From an uncultured Bacteroidaceae bacterium (lineage in GTDB: Bacteria; Bacteroidota; Bacteroidia; Bacteroidales; Bacteroidaceae), in the NCBI GenBank assembly GCA_944320785.1, contig CALUIR010000005.1:1-64000 (forward strand): a stretch of DNA of 64,000 nt, read 5' to 3'. The stretch's first letter is position 1, and each line of letters begins with the position of its first letter. Of the stretch, positions 55,014 through 63,684 are shown piece after piece. The translations under genes and the position numbers were made by a program. The notes under the pieces were generated by a model. That model worked only from the letters and a program-made list of their open reading frames with translations, did no database searches and was not told the DNA's origin.

Positions 55014-55051
55014 GCAGCCCCGCATCGGCCCGATGGCCGGTGCGGGGCTGC
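55014..55051. terminator. GC-rich hairpin between convergent genes
   Basis: GCAGCCCCGCA pairs with TGCGGGGCTGC around a 16-base loop that itself holds CGGCC/GGCCG. There is no T tract, so it may act as a weak or bidirectional terminator between the large T9SS-type gene and the HU-like gene. Confidence 0.55.
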
Positions 55052-55080
55052 TTGCGTTCCGGTGCGCGGGCTTGCGCCCC

Positions 55081-55497
55081 TTACTTCCCCTCGCCGCCGT
55101 CCTTGCGGGCCAGCGACTGCGCCGACACGTAGGTGGCCTTGTCCAGCTCCTGCTGGAAGCTCTGGTCGTAGGCCACGTGCATGGCCAGCTTGCGGATGCG
55201 GGCAGGCACGGCTTCCTCCTCCGTGGCCGCCCCCTCGCACTGGATGGTGGGGTAGAAGTAGGCCCAGTCGCCCAGGCGCACCATGCGCCCTTCCAGGAGG
55301 TTGCGCAGGACGACCTTGCGCAGCAGCGAGATGGCCATCTCCGCCTCCTTGGGGTTGAGCGTGGTCTCGTCGGCAATCTGGCGGGCCACTTCGGCCTCGC
55401 TCACCATGCCCACGGTCTTGCAGTACAGGTACCATTTTGCGCCCTCGCCGGGCTTCGTCGGCGTTTTCCGCGCCAGCTTGTTGTAGATGATTGGCAT
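55081..55497 (-). CDS. HU-related histone-like DNA-binding protein
   Basis: 138 residues from the ATG at 55497 (MPIIYNKLARKTPTKPGEG, the usual start of the Bacteroidales HU-related family); codons upstream to 55572 run through the promoter and are rejected. The KPGEGAKWYLYCKTVG, EVARQIADETTLNPKEAEMAISLL and NLLEGRMVRLGDWAYFYPTIQCEGA segments are typical of the family. It bends and packages DNA. A GC-rich 12/24-bp repeat array lies 140-370 bases upstream of its promoter. Confidence 0.9.
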   Translation of the reverse strand: MPIIYNKLARKTPTKPGEGAKWYLYCKTVGMVSEAEVARQIADETTLNPKEAEMAISLLRKVVLRNLLEGRMVRLGDWAYFYPTIQCEGAATEEEAVPARIRKLAMHVAYDQSFQQELDKATYVSAQSLARKDGGEGK

Positions 55498-55541
55498 ATC
55501 GTGTGGTATTAAAGGGTTGGCAATCGTTTCGTCTCTGCGGG

Positions 55542-55573
55542 CAAAGCTAACGTTTTGCCGGGAGGCGCGCAAA
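55542..55573 (-). promoter_or_regulatory. Promoter of the HU-like gene
   Basis: Minus strand: TTTG (55570-55573), 20 bases, TAGCTTTG (55542-55549), 44 bases before the ATG at 55497. Confidence 0.65.
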
Positions 55574-55686
55574 TATGACGGCGGGAATTTCGCCTTGCGC
55601 GTCGTTTTTTTTCAGGGGAAGGCACGGAGGGCGGGGGAGGGCGCGCAAGGTGGCGGCCGGAGGATGCTTGCCGTGGATGCCGACCC

Positions 55687-55913
55687 AACATGTCGGGGGC
55701 ATGTTGGGGGTACATGATGGGGGTGCAGTGGGGGTACATGTACCCTCACCATAGGGGGAACATGTACCCTCCCCCTTGTGGGAACATGTTGGGGGGGCAT
55801 AGGGGGAACATGTACCCTCCCCCTTGGGGGAACATGTTGGGGGGCATAGGGGGAACATGTACCCTCCCACGTTGGGGTACATGATGGGTCTGGATGAGGG
55901 GACATGTACCCTC
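55687..55913. repeat. G-rich 12/24-bp palindromic repeat array
   Basis: ACATGT-type hexamers (ACATGT, GCATGT, ACATGA, TGCAGT) start at 55688, 55699, 55712, 55724 and 55736, a 12-bp period, and then at 55760, 55784, 55808, 55832, 55855, 55879 and 55902, a 23-24-bp period. They are separated alternately by G5-7 or CCCTCCCCC runs, giving long inverted repeats such as GGGTACATGTACCC. Positions 55695-55734 hold four G5 tracts with 6-8-base loops, a G-quadruplex candidate. All three minus-strand frames stay open through the array, but the coding potential is low-complexity (Pro/Thr/Cys repeats). The remainder of 55574-56067 holds no gene I can support. Confidence 0.85.
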
Positions 55914-56067
55914 CTGCGCCTCCTCCGCAAGGGCTTGCAGGGCATCTCCGGCACGGCACGGGGGATGCCTTGCCCTCCGTGGCGGCTGCGCGGACGGGGG
56001 CAGGGCACGCCTTTCCCCCGCCCTCAGGGGAGGGGCGGCCGGGCGCGGGGCTGACAAGATGTTTCGC

Positions 56068-57240
56068 TTACCACACCATGCGGGGCAGGATGCCCTGCAG
56101 GCAGGCGATGGCCACGCCGTAGTTGGTGATGGGCACGCCTTGGGCGCGGGCCTGCCGGACGCGGGCCATGACGTGGGCGCGGTTGAACATGCAGGCGCCG
56201 CAGTGGATGACGAGGTCGTAGCCTTGCAGCCGCTCGGGGAACTCGTCGCCCGCCGCGATGTCGATGCGTAGCCCTTCGCCCGCGCGCTGGCGCAGCAGGC
56301 GGGGCAGTTGCACGCGGCCGATGTCCTCCTCCTGGGGGGCGTGCGCGCAGGCTTCGGCAATCAGCACGCGCCCGTCGGGGGGGAGGCTGCCGATGGCCTT
56401 CGCGCCTTGGAGGAAGGCGCCGATGTCGCCCTTGTAGCGGGCCATGAGGATGGAGAAGGAGGTGAGGCGGGCCTTGGCGGGCAGGCAGGCGGCCACCTCG
56501 CGGAAGGCCTGCGAGTCGGTGATGGTGAGGTCCGGCTGGCGGCGGAGGGCGGCGAGGGCCCCGCGCATCGTCTGCGGCGTGCAGCACAGGGCGTTGATGC
56601 CCGCCCCCATGAGTTCGCGCAGCACCTGCGACTGGGGCAGGATGAGCCTCCCCTTGGGGGCTTGCGCGTCCTGCGGCATGACGAGCAGCACGGTGCCGCC
56701 CGGCTCCACGAGGTGGGCGGCGAGGGTGGCGTGCGCGTCGCGGCTTTCGGGGCGCAGCCTCGCGAGGGCGGCTATCACTTTGCCGATGCCTTTGCCGGTG
56801 AGGCTGTTGACGGGGACGAGCGGCACGCCTTCCCAGGCGTGGTTCTCGAAGCCGTTGATGTACTTCGCGAAGGTGGCCACGGCGATGAAGGGGATGCCCC
56901 GCTGCCGCAGCCCGGCGGCGCACCGGCGTTCCGTCTCCCCGTCCTCTCCTTGGGGGAAGGCGATGATGGCGATGTCGGCCTTGCCGAGGGCCCGGAGCGT
57001 GTGTTCCTTGCGCAGCGGGCCGAGGGGGCTCGTGTCGTCCAGCCCCGGCGTGTCGATGAGGAGGCACGCCCCCAGGTGGGGCAGTTCCACGGCCTTGGCC
57101 ACGGGGTCGGTGGTGGTGCCGGCCTGGGGGGAGGCGATGGCCACCGGCTGCCCGGCGATGGCGTTGGCGAGGGTGGACTTGCCGGCGTTGCATCGGCCTA
57201 ATATCACGATGTGCGTGCGTTCTGAGTTGGGTGTGTCCAT
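56068..57240 (-). CDS. hydF: [FeFe]-hydrogenase maturation GTPase HydF
   Basis: 390 residues from the ATG at 57240 (MDTPNSERTHIVILGRCNAGKS; the open frame extends far upstream only because hydG is GC-rich). Small GTPase domain with GRCNAGKS (P-loop), LIDTPGLDD (switch) and PVNSLTGKGIG; middle dimerisation domain; C-terminal Fe-S domain with EACAHAP and DLVIHCGACMFNRAHVM, giving the CxH...HCxxC ligand set of HydF. It is the scaffold on which the [2Fe] subcluster is built before transfer to the hydrogenase. It follows hydG by 11 bases. Confidence 0.95.
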   Translation of the reverse strand: MDTPNSERTHIVILGRCNAGKSTLANAIAGQPVAIASPQAGTTTDPVAKAVELPHLGACLLIDTPGLDDTSPLGPLRKEHTLRALGKADIAIIAFPQGEDGETERRCAAGLRQRGIPFIAVATFAKYINGFENHAWEGVPLVPVNSLTGKGIGKVIAALARLRPESRDAHATLAAHLVEPGGTVLLVMPQDAQAPKGRLILPQSQVLRELMGAGINALCCTPQTMRGALAALRRQPDLTITDSQAFREVAACLPAKARLTSFSILMARYKGDIGAFLQGAKAIGSLPPDGRVLIAEACAHAPQEEDIGRVQLPRLLRQRAGEGLRIDIAAGDEFPERLQGYDLVIHCGACMFNRAHVMARVRQARAQGVPITNYGVAIACLQGILPRMVW

Positions 57241-57251
57241 GGCGTCAGGTT

Positions 57252-58664
57252 TTAGAAGCGGAAGTCCCTTGCCCCGGCGGCGATGGCGTCCAGCCGGCGG
57301 CGCGCCGCCTCGCGCACGGCGGCCGAGGGCAGTCCTTCCAGTTCGCGGTTGATGGCTTGCAGCGCCTTCTCCCGCGTGGCGGGCGAGGCGTAGTCCATGG
57401 CGTATTCCATGAGGGTGAGCAGGGCGTTGGGGGTGCAGCATGCGGCGATTTTGCCCGTCTTGGCCAAGGCCATGAAGCGGTCGCCGGTGCGCCCCTCGCG
57501 GTAGCAGGCGGTGCAGAAGCTGGGGATGCAGCCGAGGCCGAGCAGCCAGGCCGCCACCTCGTCGAGGGTGCGGCGGTCGCTGATGTCGAACTGGGCGGAG
57601 CCTTCGCCGCCTCCTTGGGCATAGCCGCCTACCGTGGTGCGCGACCCCCCGCTGATTTGCGACACGCCGAGTTCGATGGCGCGGCGGCGGGTGGCTTCCC
57701 CCTCGCGGGTGGAGACAATCATCCCCGTGTAGGGGACGGCCACGCGCAGCAGGGCCACGATGCGGCAGAACAGTTCGTCGGGGACGGCGTGGGGGAACAG
57801 GGCGGGGTCGATGTCGTCCGCCGGGCAGATGCGCGGCACGCTGATGGTGTGCGGCCCCACGCCGAAGGCCGCCTCCAGGTGTTCGGCGTGCAGGAGCAGC
57901 CCCGCCAGGTCGTAGCGGCAGGAACTGAGGCCGAACAGCACGCCGAGGCCCACGTCGTCGATGCCCCCCTGCATGGCGCGGTCCATGGCCTCGGTGTGCC
58001 AGGCGTAGTCGCCCTTGGGGCCGCGCGGGTGTAGCCTGAGGTAGTTCTCCCGGTGGTAGGTCTCCTGGAAGAGGATGTAGGTGCCGATGCCCGCCTCCTT
58101 CAGTTGCCGGTAGCTGTCCACGGTGGTGGCGGCGATGTTCACGTTCACCCTCCGTATGGCCCCGTTGCGGTGGCGCACGGAGTAGATGGTGCGGATGGAC
58201 TCCAGGATGTAGCCGAGGGGGTTGTTCTTCGGGTCTTCGCCCGCCTCGATGGCGAGCCGCTTGTGTCCCATGTCTTGCAGGGCCGCCACTTCGCGGCGTA
58301 TCTCCTCTTGGGTGAGCTTGCGGCGGGGGATGCCTTTGTTCTGGGCATGGTAGGGGCAATAGGTGCAGCTGTTGACGCAGTAGTTGGAGAGGTACAGCGG
58401 GGCGAACAGGACGATGCGGTTGCCGTACAGCGTCTCCTTGATGCGGCGGGCCAGCGCATAGATTTGTCCCCACACTTCGGGGTCGGCGCAGGCCAGCAGC
58501 ACGGATGCTTCGCGGTGGTCCAGCCCCTTGCAGCGGGCGGCCTTGCGCAGGATGCCATTGATGAGCGGGCGGTTGGCGCGGTTCTCGTCGGCGTAGGCCA
58601 GCGTGTCGAGTATCTCTTGGTGGCAGATGAACTCCTCTGCCTTTCCGGATGCAGGTTTATACAT
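57252..58664 (-). CDS. hydG: [FeFe]-hydrogenase maturation radical SAM enzyme HydG
   Basis: 470 residues. Radical SAM cluster motif CVNSCTYCPY near residue 96, GEDPKNNPLGYI, ILFQETYHRENYLRLHP, and a C-terminal second cluster motif FCTACYREGRTGDRFM near residue 386, which is diagnostic for HydG (tyrosine lyase making CO and cyanide for the active site). Length is normal. The start overlaps the hydE stop by eight bases. Confidence 0.96.
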   Translation of the reverse strand: MYKPASGKAEEFICHQEILDTLAYADENRANRPLINGILRKAARCKGLDHREASVLLACADPEVWGQIYALARRIKETLYGNRIVLFAPLYLSNYCVNSCTYCPYHAQNKGIPRRKLTQEEIRREVAALQDMGHKRLAIEAGEDPKNNPLGYILESIRTIYSVRHRNGAIRRVNVNIAATTVDSYRQLKEAGIGTYILFQETYHRENYLRLHPRGPKGDYAWHTEAMDRAMQGGIDDVGLGVLFGLSSCRYDLAGLLLHAEHLEAAFGVGPHTISVPRICPADDIDPALFPHAVPDELFCRIVALLRVAVPYTGMIVSTREGEATRRRAIELGVSQISGGSRTTVGGYAQGGGEGSAQFDISDRRTLDEVAAWLLGLGCIPSFCTACYREGRTGDRFMALAKTGKIAACCTPNALLTLMEYAMDYASPATREKALQAINRELEGLPSAAVREAARRRLDAIAAGARDFRF

Positions 58665-59709
58665 GTTGGTAGTCTCCTTTCTCTTTGGATATGGTGTAAC
58701 CGATGCGGTTCAATCGTTGTTCCAGTTCGTGCAGCCCGCCGGCGCTCTCCGCGCCGGTGCAGGCTTTGTGGGCGTAGAGGGCGTAAAGCTCCCTCTTGGC
58801 GGGTGGCGACAGGTTGGGCATCACCACGTTGGCGCCGGCCTGTATGCCCCGTTCGCGCCCGTCCGGGCAGAGGGTGGCCAGCGCCGTGGTGGCGGGCAGC
58901 AGCACGCCGGGCAGCATCAGGCGGAGGATGGAAAGCAAGCGCAGCGTCATGTCCACGCTCCCGGCGGGGTGGCGGGCGAAAGGGGTGTCGCGGTGGGGGA
59001 TGAACGGCCCTATGCCCACCATCTCCGGGCGGAATGCCTCGATGAAGAGGAGGTCCTCCACGAGGTGGGCCGTGGTCTGCCCGGGGCTGCCCACCATCAT
59101 CCCCGTGCCGGTCTGGTAGCCGAGTTCCTTGAGCAACCGCAGGCATTCCAGCCGGTGGCGGAGCGACATCCCCGGCGGGTGCAGGGCGGCGTAGTGCGCC
59201 CCGTTCCGCGTCTCGTGCCGGAGCAGGTAGCGCGTGGCGCCCGCCTGTCGGAACAGGGCGTAGGCTTCCCGGCTCCTTTCGCCCACGGAGAGGGTGATGG
59301 CGCAGTCGGGGAACTCCCGGTGTATGGTTTCCACCAAGGCGGCCAATGGGCGGTCTGCCGAGGGGGGCATTTCGCCGCTTTGCAGCACGAAGGTGCGGAA
59401 GCCCAAGGCATGCCCTTGGCGGCAGCAGGCCAGCACTTCGCTGTCGGCCAGCGTGTAGCGCGTGAGGGCGGTGTTGCCTGCCCGTATGCCGCAGTAGTAG
59501 CAGTCGTTGCGGCAGCGGTTGCTTGTCTCGATAAGCCCGCGCAGGTATATCCCATGCCCGAAGCGGCGCACGGCCGTCTCTTGGGCCTTGCGTTGCAGGC
59601 GGTGCAGCACGCGGCTGTCCTTGCAGCACAGCAGCTGCCCGTACTCCTCGGGCAGCAGGCGGTGTTCCTCGCAGAGCTTGTCTATCAGGCGAATCATGCT
59701 TCTCTCCAT
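58657..59709 (-). CDS. hydE: [FeFe]-hydrogenase maturation radical SAM enzyme HydE
   Basis: 350 residues. Radical SAM motif CRNDCYYCGIRAGN near residue 66 (CxxxCxxC), FRTFVLQSGEMPP, ITLSVGERS, RYLLRHETRN and GTGMMVGSPGQTTAHLVEDL, all characteristic of HydE, which supplies the dithiomethylamine bridge precursor. A Met at residue 5 (59697) is an alternative start. It follows the SGNH hydrolase gene by 27 bases, so hydEGF probably shares a transcript with the two upstream hydrolase genes. No hydrogenase structural gene lies in the window. Confidence 0.95.
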   Translation of the reverse strand: MERSMIRLIDKLCEEHRLLPEEYGQLLCCKDSRVLHRLQRKAQETAVRRFGHGIYLRGLIETSNRCRNDCYYCGIRAGNTALTRYTLADSEVLACCRQGHALGFRTFVLQSGEMPPSADRPLAALVETIHREFPDCAITLSVGERSREAYALFRQAGATRYLLRHETRNGAHYAALHPPGMSLRHRLECLRLLKELGYQTGTGMMVGSPGQTTAHLVEDLLFIEAFRPEMVGIGPFIPHRDTPFARHPAGSVDMTLRLLSILRLMLPGVLLPATTALATLCPDGRERGIQAGANVVMPNLSPPAKRELYALYAHKACTGAESAGGLHELEQRLNRIGYTISKEKGDYQHV

Positions 59710-59736
59710 TTTGTTTGCGGCGACCGGACAGTGTCC

Positions 59737-60579
59737 TTACTCGAACGTGGGGGGGTATGCTTGTAGCTGGTAGAAGATGGCCTTTGCCATGCGGCGGTGT
59801 CCTTCGGCATTGGGGTGCAGGCGGTCGGTGTCCGTTTTGTGGAAGTAAGGGGCATAGGCGTCGTCCAACGGGAACAGCCCGCTGGCGCTGTTGAGGTCTA
59901 TCACCGGCACGGCCCACACGTTGCCCGCCTCCTTGATGGTGCGTACATAATCGTCGATGTACAGCCCCAACTTGTTGGCGAAGTTCTCGTCGGGCTGGAT
60001 GTTCTGGTCGCTGAAGCGCGCGAATGCCCGGTGGAGTGGTGTCATCAGGATGATTTGCTTCGTGGGGAAGTGGCTCTTGAGATAGTCCATGGCGAGGTTG
60101 ATGCGCCCTTTGAAGGTGGTGTCGGCCATCACCGGGGCGCGGTGCTTGCGGACGGTGGCGCGAGGTCCTCCCACGATGGTCTCCATTTCCGTCTCCGTGA
60201 ACCACTCGCCGAGGGGAAGCCCGGCGTTGTAGTCATTGGTCCCTGCGAACACGATGATGGCATCCACGCTGTCGCCCTGTTCTTCAAACAACTGTTGGGC
60301 TTGCCTCAGGATGCCGGTCCATTGGTGGCCGTTGATGCCGTACACCAGAGGTTCCAGTCCCAGCATTTCTGCCAGGTATTCCCAATAGCATTTGGTGGTG
60401 CCGACATGTTTCTTGTCGGTGATGGAGTCGCCTAAGAAGGCTACCCGTTTCCCTTTCCATGGATGGTTGGCGGCAGCCGTCGCCTGTTCCTCCGCCCTCG
60501 CGCCTATGGCCGGGAACGGATATGCTTCTGCCGACAGCAGCAATGCTGCCAGGAAGCATGCGGATAGTTTTCTGTTCAT
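59737..60579 (-). CDS. Secreted SGNH/GDSL hydrolase
   Basis: 280 residues with a signal peptide (MNRKLSACFLAALLLSAEA). SGNH blocks: VAFLGDSITDKK (block I, nucleophile Ser) near residue 48, VYGINGHQWTGI (block II Gly), IIVFAGTNDYN (block III, GxND) near residue 110 and DTDRLHPNAEGHRRMA (block V, DxxH) near residue 257. It probably removes acyl groups from glycans. It lies 35 bases after a GH2 glycosidase gene, fitting a joint role in glycan breakdown. Confidence 0.9.
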   Translation of the reverse strand: MNRKLSACFLAALLLSAEAYPFPAIGARAEEQATAAANHPWKGKRVAFLGDSITDKKHVGTTKCYWEYLAEMLGLEPLVYGINGHQWTGILRQAQQLFEEQGDSVDAIIVFAGTNDYNAGLPLGEWFTETEMETIVGGPRATVRKHRAPVMADTTFKGRINLAMDYLKSHFPTKQIILMTPLHRAFARFSDQNIQPDENFANKLGLYIDDYVRTIKEAGNVWAVPVIDLNSASGLFPLDDAYAPYFHKTDTDRLHPNAEGHRRMAKAIFYQLQAYPPTFE

Positions 60580-60614
60580 AATGATAGGATATGGAATGAA
60601 GTTTTATACCGTAG

Positions 60615-63047
60615 TTAATGTGAGCCTGCAGCTTTTAATGTGATTTGGGCGCCTTTTAGCAAAGGAGATGTGAAGGATATCCGTATGTCCCCTTCTTGGC
60701 CGGTAGTCTGGATGTAGGCTAGCAGCCTTCCTTGGTAAGCACGATGGTGATGGTCCGTATAGTCGCTCATGTCGCTGTTGTTTGAACCCTCCAGGCCCAA
60801 TAGGCGGGCAGGGCCTTCTATGTGGCAAGCAATGTCATTGTCGCCCAACTTGACGATTGTGCCTTCTTCATCTATTACTTCTATGATGATGTGGGCAGTG
60901 GCCTTTTCGGTGGAGAGGATGGTTGAGTCTGCGTAGGCTCGCAAGGCATAGGGCCGTCCGGATGTCTTGATGGCATAAGAGGAAATGACTTCTTTGTCCA
61001 TGTTGCATCCTTCAGCGCGTAATTCTCCGGGAGTGTAGGGTATATCCCAATAAATGATGCCTGTGTGGTCATCATAAGGTTTCATGGCTCCTACCTCTTT
61101 GCCATCGAGCAGGAGGCGCGCTTGGGGTGCATTGGTGTAACATACCACCCGGATAAGTTGCCCAGGCTCGTAGTTCCATAGATCTCTGGCATCGGTTGAC
61201 AGCCATCCATCTCCTGGCTTTATGGGGTAAGTGCCTATGTATGTCATGGGTGTTTCGCTCCATAGCGAGGCACGGAAATACCCACGGGGTTTGGGGAAGC
61301 TCCCAAAGTCAAGCAGGCCGGTGTACAGGCCACGTGAGGGCCATTCTCCGGATTCTCCTAAATAGTCTGTACCTGTCCAAAGGAATTGCCCGAAGATGAA
61401 GTCCTTGTCGCGCACGGCATGCCATGCGTCAAGCCCTACGCCTGTTTCACTTCCGTAGATGATGCGGTCGGGGTAAGTGGCGTGGTCTTCATCGTACCGG
61501 TTTTCGGTATAGTTGTATCCTACTACATCTACAGCTTGGGGGTAGGCCGTCTGATTGGACATGACGACTCCTGCCAATGCTCCTGTCACCGGGCGGGAGG
61601 TGTCTATTGCGCGTACGCAATCGGCTAGCCGTTGGGCTATGACACCGATGCGCATTGCGTCTGGTGCATCCGGATTGTATCCTCCAAACATGGGTTGGTT
61701 GATGGTGGTGCCGTTCAATACAGGGTGCGAATAAGGGTCGTTGGGATAATCCACTTCGTTGCCGATGCTCCATAAGAATATTGAAGGATGGTTGCGGTCG
61801 CGGCGCACCATGTCTGTGACATCTTGTTCTATCCATTCGTTGAAGAAGTCGAAAGAACCGTCATAGCCTGGTTCGCCGACATTCCACCCCTTTATCCATT
61901 TGCGTTTGGGAAATTCCCATTCATCGGAAGCTTCGTCTATGACCAAGAAGCCAAGCCGGTCGCATAAGTCATATACGACAGGTGCTTGCGGGTTGTGGCT
62001 CATCCGTATTGCATTTGCTCCTATATTTTTTAAGTTCCGCAAGCGGCGTTCCCATACTTCCGGGGGAACGACTGCTCCCAATACGCCTGCATCGTGATGG
62101 AGACACACGCCTTTCACCTTCATCCAATTCCCGTTGAGGGCAAAGCCTTTGTCAGGGTCAAATTGGAGGGTACGCAGTCCTACATTCATTTTGCAGTTGT
62201 CTATGAGCCTTCCATTCAGGCGGAGTTCAACTTCCAATGCATAAAGGTACGGGTCGTCAAGATTCCAAAGGTGCGGTTTTGATACTTTGAGGGTTACGTT
62301 CCCGTCTGCTTTTCCTTTCCCTTTGTTGAAAGCGCAAGACAGGCTTTGGGCTATCTTTTTGCCTGAAGCGTCATACAGTGTAGCAGATGCTTCCAATTTC
62401 CCTGTGGGCGTAATGTGCTTCTCTACTTCCATGCTGACGTTTATTATGGCTCGTTTGTCCGTAATGGAGGTTGCTTGCCATCCTATCCCCCATTGGGCGA
62501 AATGGATTTCGGGGGCGGCCACCATCCATACGTCACGGTAAATCCCGGAGCCTGTGTACCAGCGTGAGTCAGCATACCGGCTATGGTCGATGCGCACGGC
62601 CAGCACATTGTCTCCTTCTTTCAGGTATGGGGTCATGTCATACATGAAAGAAATATAGCCGTTTGGCCGTTTCCCTAACAAATGGCCGTTCAGGTAAACT
62701 TCGCTGCGGTTGTATGCTCCCTCAAAATAGATGTAATGGCGGGGCATGGAGTCTGTTATCATGAAATGCTTTCGGTACCATCCGATGCCTCCGGGAAGGT
62801 ATCCTGTACAGCTAGCCAGAGAGGGTGACAATTGTCCTTCAATGGACCAGTCGTGTGGCAGGTCGAGTTTGCGCCAATGGCTGTCATTGTAATCGTTGTA
62901 TCGGCTTAGCGAGTCGTCTGAAAGGCTGAAGAACCATTGCGCATTGAATTTTTCTGCTGTCCCGAAAGATACTTGAGCCTGCAATGAGATGCTTGCTGCC
63001 ATTGCAATAAGTATCCCGATGACGGTTGAGATTCTGTTACGTGTCAT
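60615..63047 (-). CDS. Glycoside hydrolase family 2 protein (beta-galactosidase-like)
   Basis: 810 residues with a signal peptide (MTRNRISTVIGILIAMAASISLQAQ). Order of domains: N-terminal jelly roll (DLPHDWSIEG, YFEGAYNRSEVYLNG), Ig-like domain, and a TIM barrel with GVCLHHDAGVLGAVVPPEVW, NAIRMSHNPQAP, the acid/base Glu in IFLWSIGNEVDYPND near residue 435, and the nucleophile Glu in RIIYGSETGVGLDAW near residue 535. The remaining C-terminal Ig-like domains fit GH2 of polysaccharide-utilising Bacteroidales. Both catalytic residues appear present. A periplasmic or secreted beta-glycosidase; the linkage is unknown. First gene of the likely GH2-SGNH-hydEGF transcript. Confidence 0.92.
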   Translation of the reverse strand: MTRNRISTVIGILIAMAASISLQAQVSFGTAEKFNAQWFFSLSDDSLSRYNDYNDSHWRKLDLPHDWSIEGQLSPSLASCTGYLPGGIGWYRKHFMITDSMPRHYIYFEGAYNRSEVYLNGHLLGKRPNGYISFMYDMTPYLKEGDNVLAVRIDHSRYADSRWYTGSGIYRDVWMVAAPEIHFAQWGIGWQATSITDKRAIINVSMEVEKHITPTGKLEASATLYDASGKKIAQSLSCAFNKGKGKADGNVTLKVSKPHLWNLDDPYLYALEVELRLNGRLIDNCKMNVGLRTLQFDPDKGFALNGNWMKVKGVCLHHDAGVLGAVVPPEVWERRLRNLKNIGANAIRMSHNPQAPVVYDLCDRLGFLVIDEASDEWEFPKRKWIKGWNVGEPGYDGSFDFFNEWIEQDVTDMVRRDRNHPSIFLWSIGNEVDYPNDPYSHPVLNGTTINQPMFGGYNPDAPDAMRIGVIAQRLADCVRAIDTSRPVTGALAGVVMSNQTAYPQAVDVVGYNYTENRYDEDHATYPDRIIYGSETGVGLDAWHAVRDKDFIFGQFLWTGTDYLGESGEWPSRGLYTGLLDFGSFPKPRGYFRASLWSETPMTYIGTYPIKPGDGWLSTDARDLWNYEPGQLIRVVCYTNAPQARLLLDGKEVGAMKPYDDHTGIIYWDIPYTPGELRAEGCNMDKEVISSYAIKTSGRPYALRAYADSTILSTEKATAHIIIEVIDEEGTIVKLGDNDIACHIEGPARLLGLEGSNNSDMSDYTDHHHRAYQGRLLAYIQTTGQEGDIRISFTSPLLKGAQITLKAAGSH

Positions 63048-63081
63048 GGTTGTTTCATTATTAAAGGTTGTAATCAGCCCA

Positions 63082-63089
63082 CAAATTTA
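63082..63089 (-). promoter_or_regulatory. -7 promoter box of the GH2 gene
   Basis: TAAATTTG on the minus strand, 34 bases before the GH2 ATG. A further ATGCAAATAATGCAT near-palindrome lies directly upstream and could be an operator. The rest of 63090-63246 has no feature I recognise. Confidence 0.45.
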
Positions 63090-63246
63090 ATGCAAATAAT
63101 GCATTCTTCCGCATGAAAGAGGGAAAAGGGAGCGTTTTTCGTGCGGGAATGCCTGCCGGGAGGGATGGCGCGGGTCGCATGGCTTTTCTGCTGCGGTGCA
63201 TGCGCCTTGGTGTCTCGTGCCGCGCTCTTTGTGCGCCTGAAGTGGC

Positions 63247-63684
63247 TTATCGTGCGTGCTTGTCGGCGCATCGGGCGCAGATGCCTTTCACCATGTAGTT
63301 GATCGAGGTCATGACGAAACCTTCGGGCAGGGTGACGGGTGGTATGTGGATGGCGGGGAAGCAGAATGTCTGGCGGCATGACTCGCAATAGAAGTGGGTG
63401 TGCATGTCGTCGAGGGTGCATTCCCGTTCCCCGTGGCATGCTTCGTACTTCGATGTGCCGCTGCCGTCCTCTATGGCGTGGACGAGGTGGTGGCGGGCGA
63501 AAAGGCCTAGCACCCGGAAAATGCTGGATTTGTCCATGGTCTCCAGCATGGTTTCCAGTTCGGGGAGCGACACAGGGCGTGCTGCTGCCAGCATGGCTCG
63601 TAGCACGAGGATGCGGTTGGGGGTGGGCTTGATGCCCCTTTGTGCCATCATGCTGCTTGCCCTGTCTGTGGTCGGCTCTTTCAT
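63247..63684 (-). CDS. Fur-family metal-responsive regulator
   Basis: 145 residues from the ATG at 63684, which overlaps the stop of the upstream ATPase/HMA frame by four bases (ATGA); the open frame upstream is a shadow of that gene. Winged-helix half: GIKPTPNRILVLRAMLAAARPVSL and TMDKSSIFRVLGLFARHHLV. Metal half: HTHFYCESCRQTFCF and ICARCADKHAR, providing the two CxxC pairs of a structural zinc site. It could sense zinc, iron or peroxide; the coupling to a heavy-metal ATPase hints at metal export or uptake control, but that is an inference. Confidence 0.9.
   Translation of the reverse strand: MKEPTTDRASSMMAQRGIKPTPNRILVLRAMLAAARPVSLPELETMLETMDKSSIFRVLGLFARHHLVHAIEDGSGTSKYEACHGERECTLDDMHTHFYCESCRQTFCFPAIHIPPVTLPEGFVMTSINYMVKGICARCADKHAR

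Noticed and set aside
55687-55913. CRISPR array
   Set aside because: Units are 12-24 bp, there are no unique spacers of constant length, and no cas genes are near.
55746-56008. Cysteine/proline repeat protein encoded on the minus strand of the array
   Set aside because: All three frames are open because the repeat period is a multiple of three; no start signal, signal peptide or conserved context supports translation.
57241-58473. Upstream extension of the hydF open frame to 801 codons
   Set aside because: The extra part is the shadow of hydG; the true HydF start with the GTPase P-loop is at 57240.
58145-60205. Minus-strand 686-codon frame spanning hydG, hydE and SGNH genes
   Set aside because: Crosses three real genes in the wrong frame; Pro/Arg/His-rich shadow.
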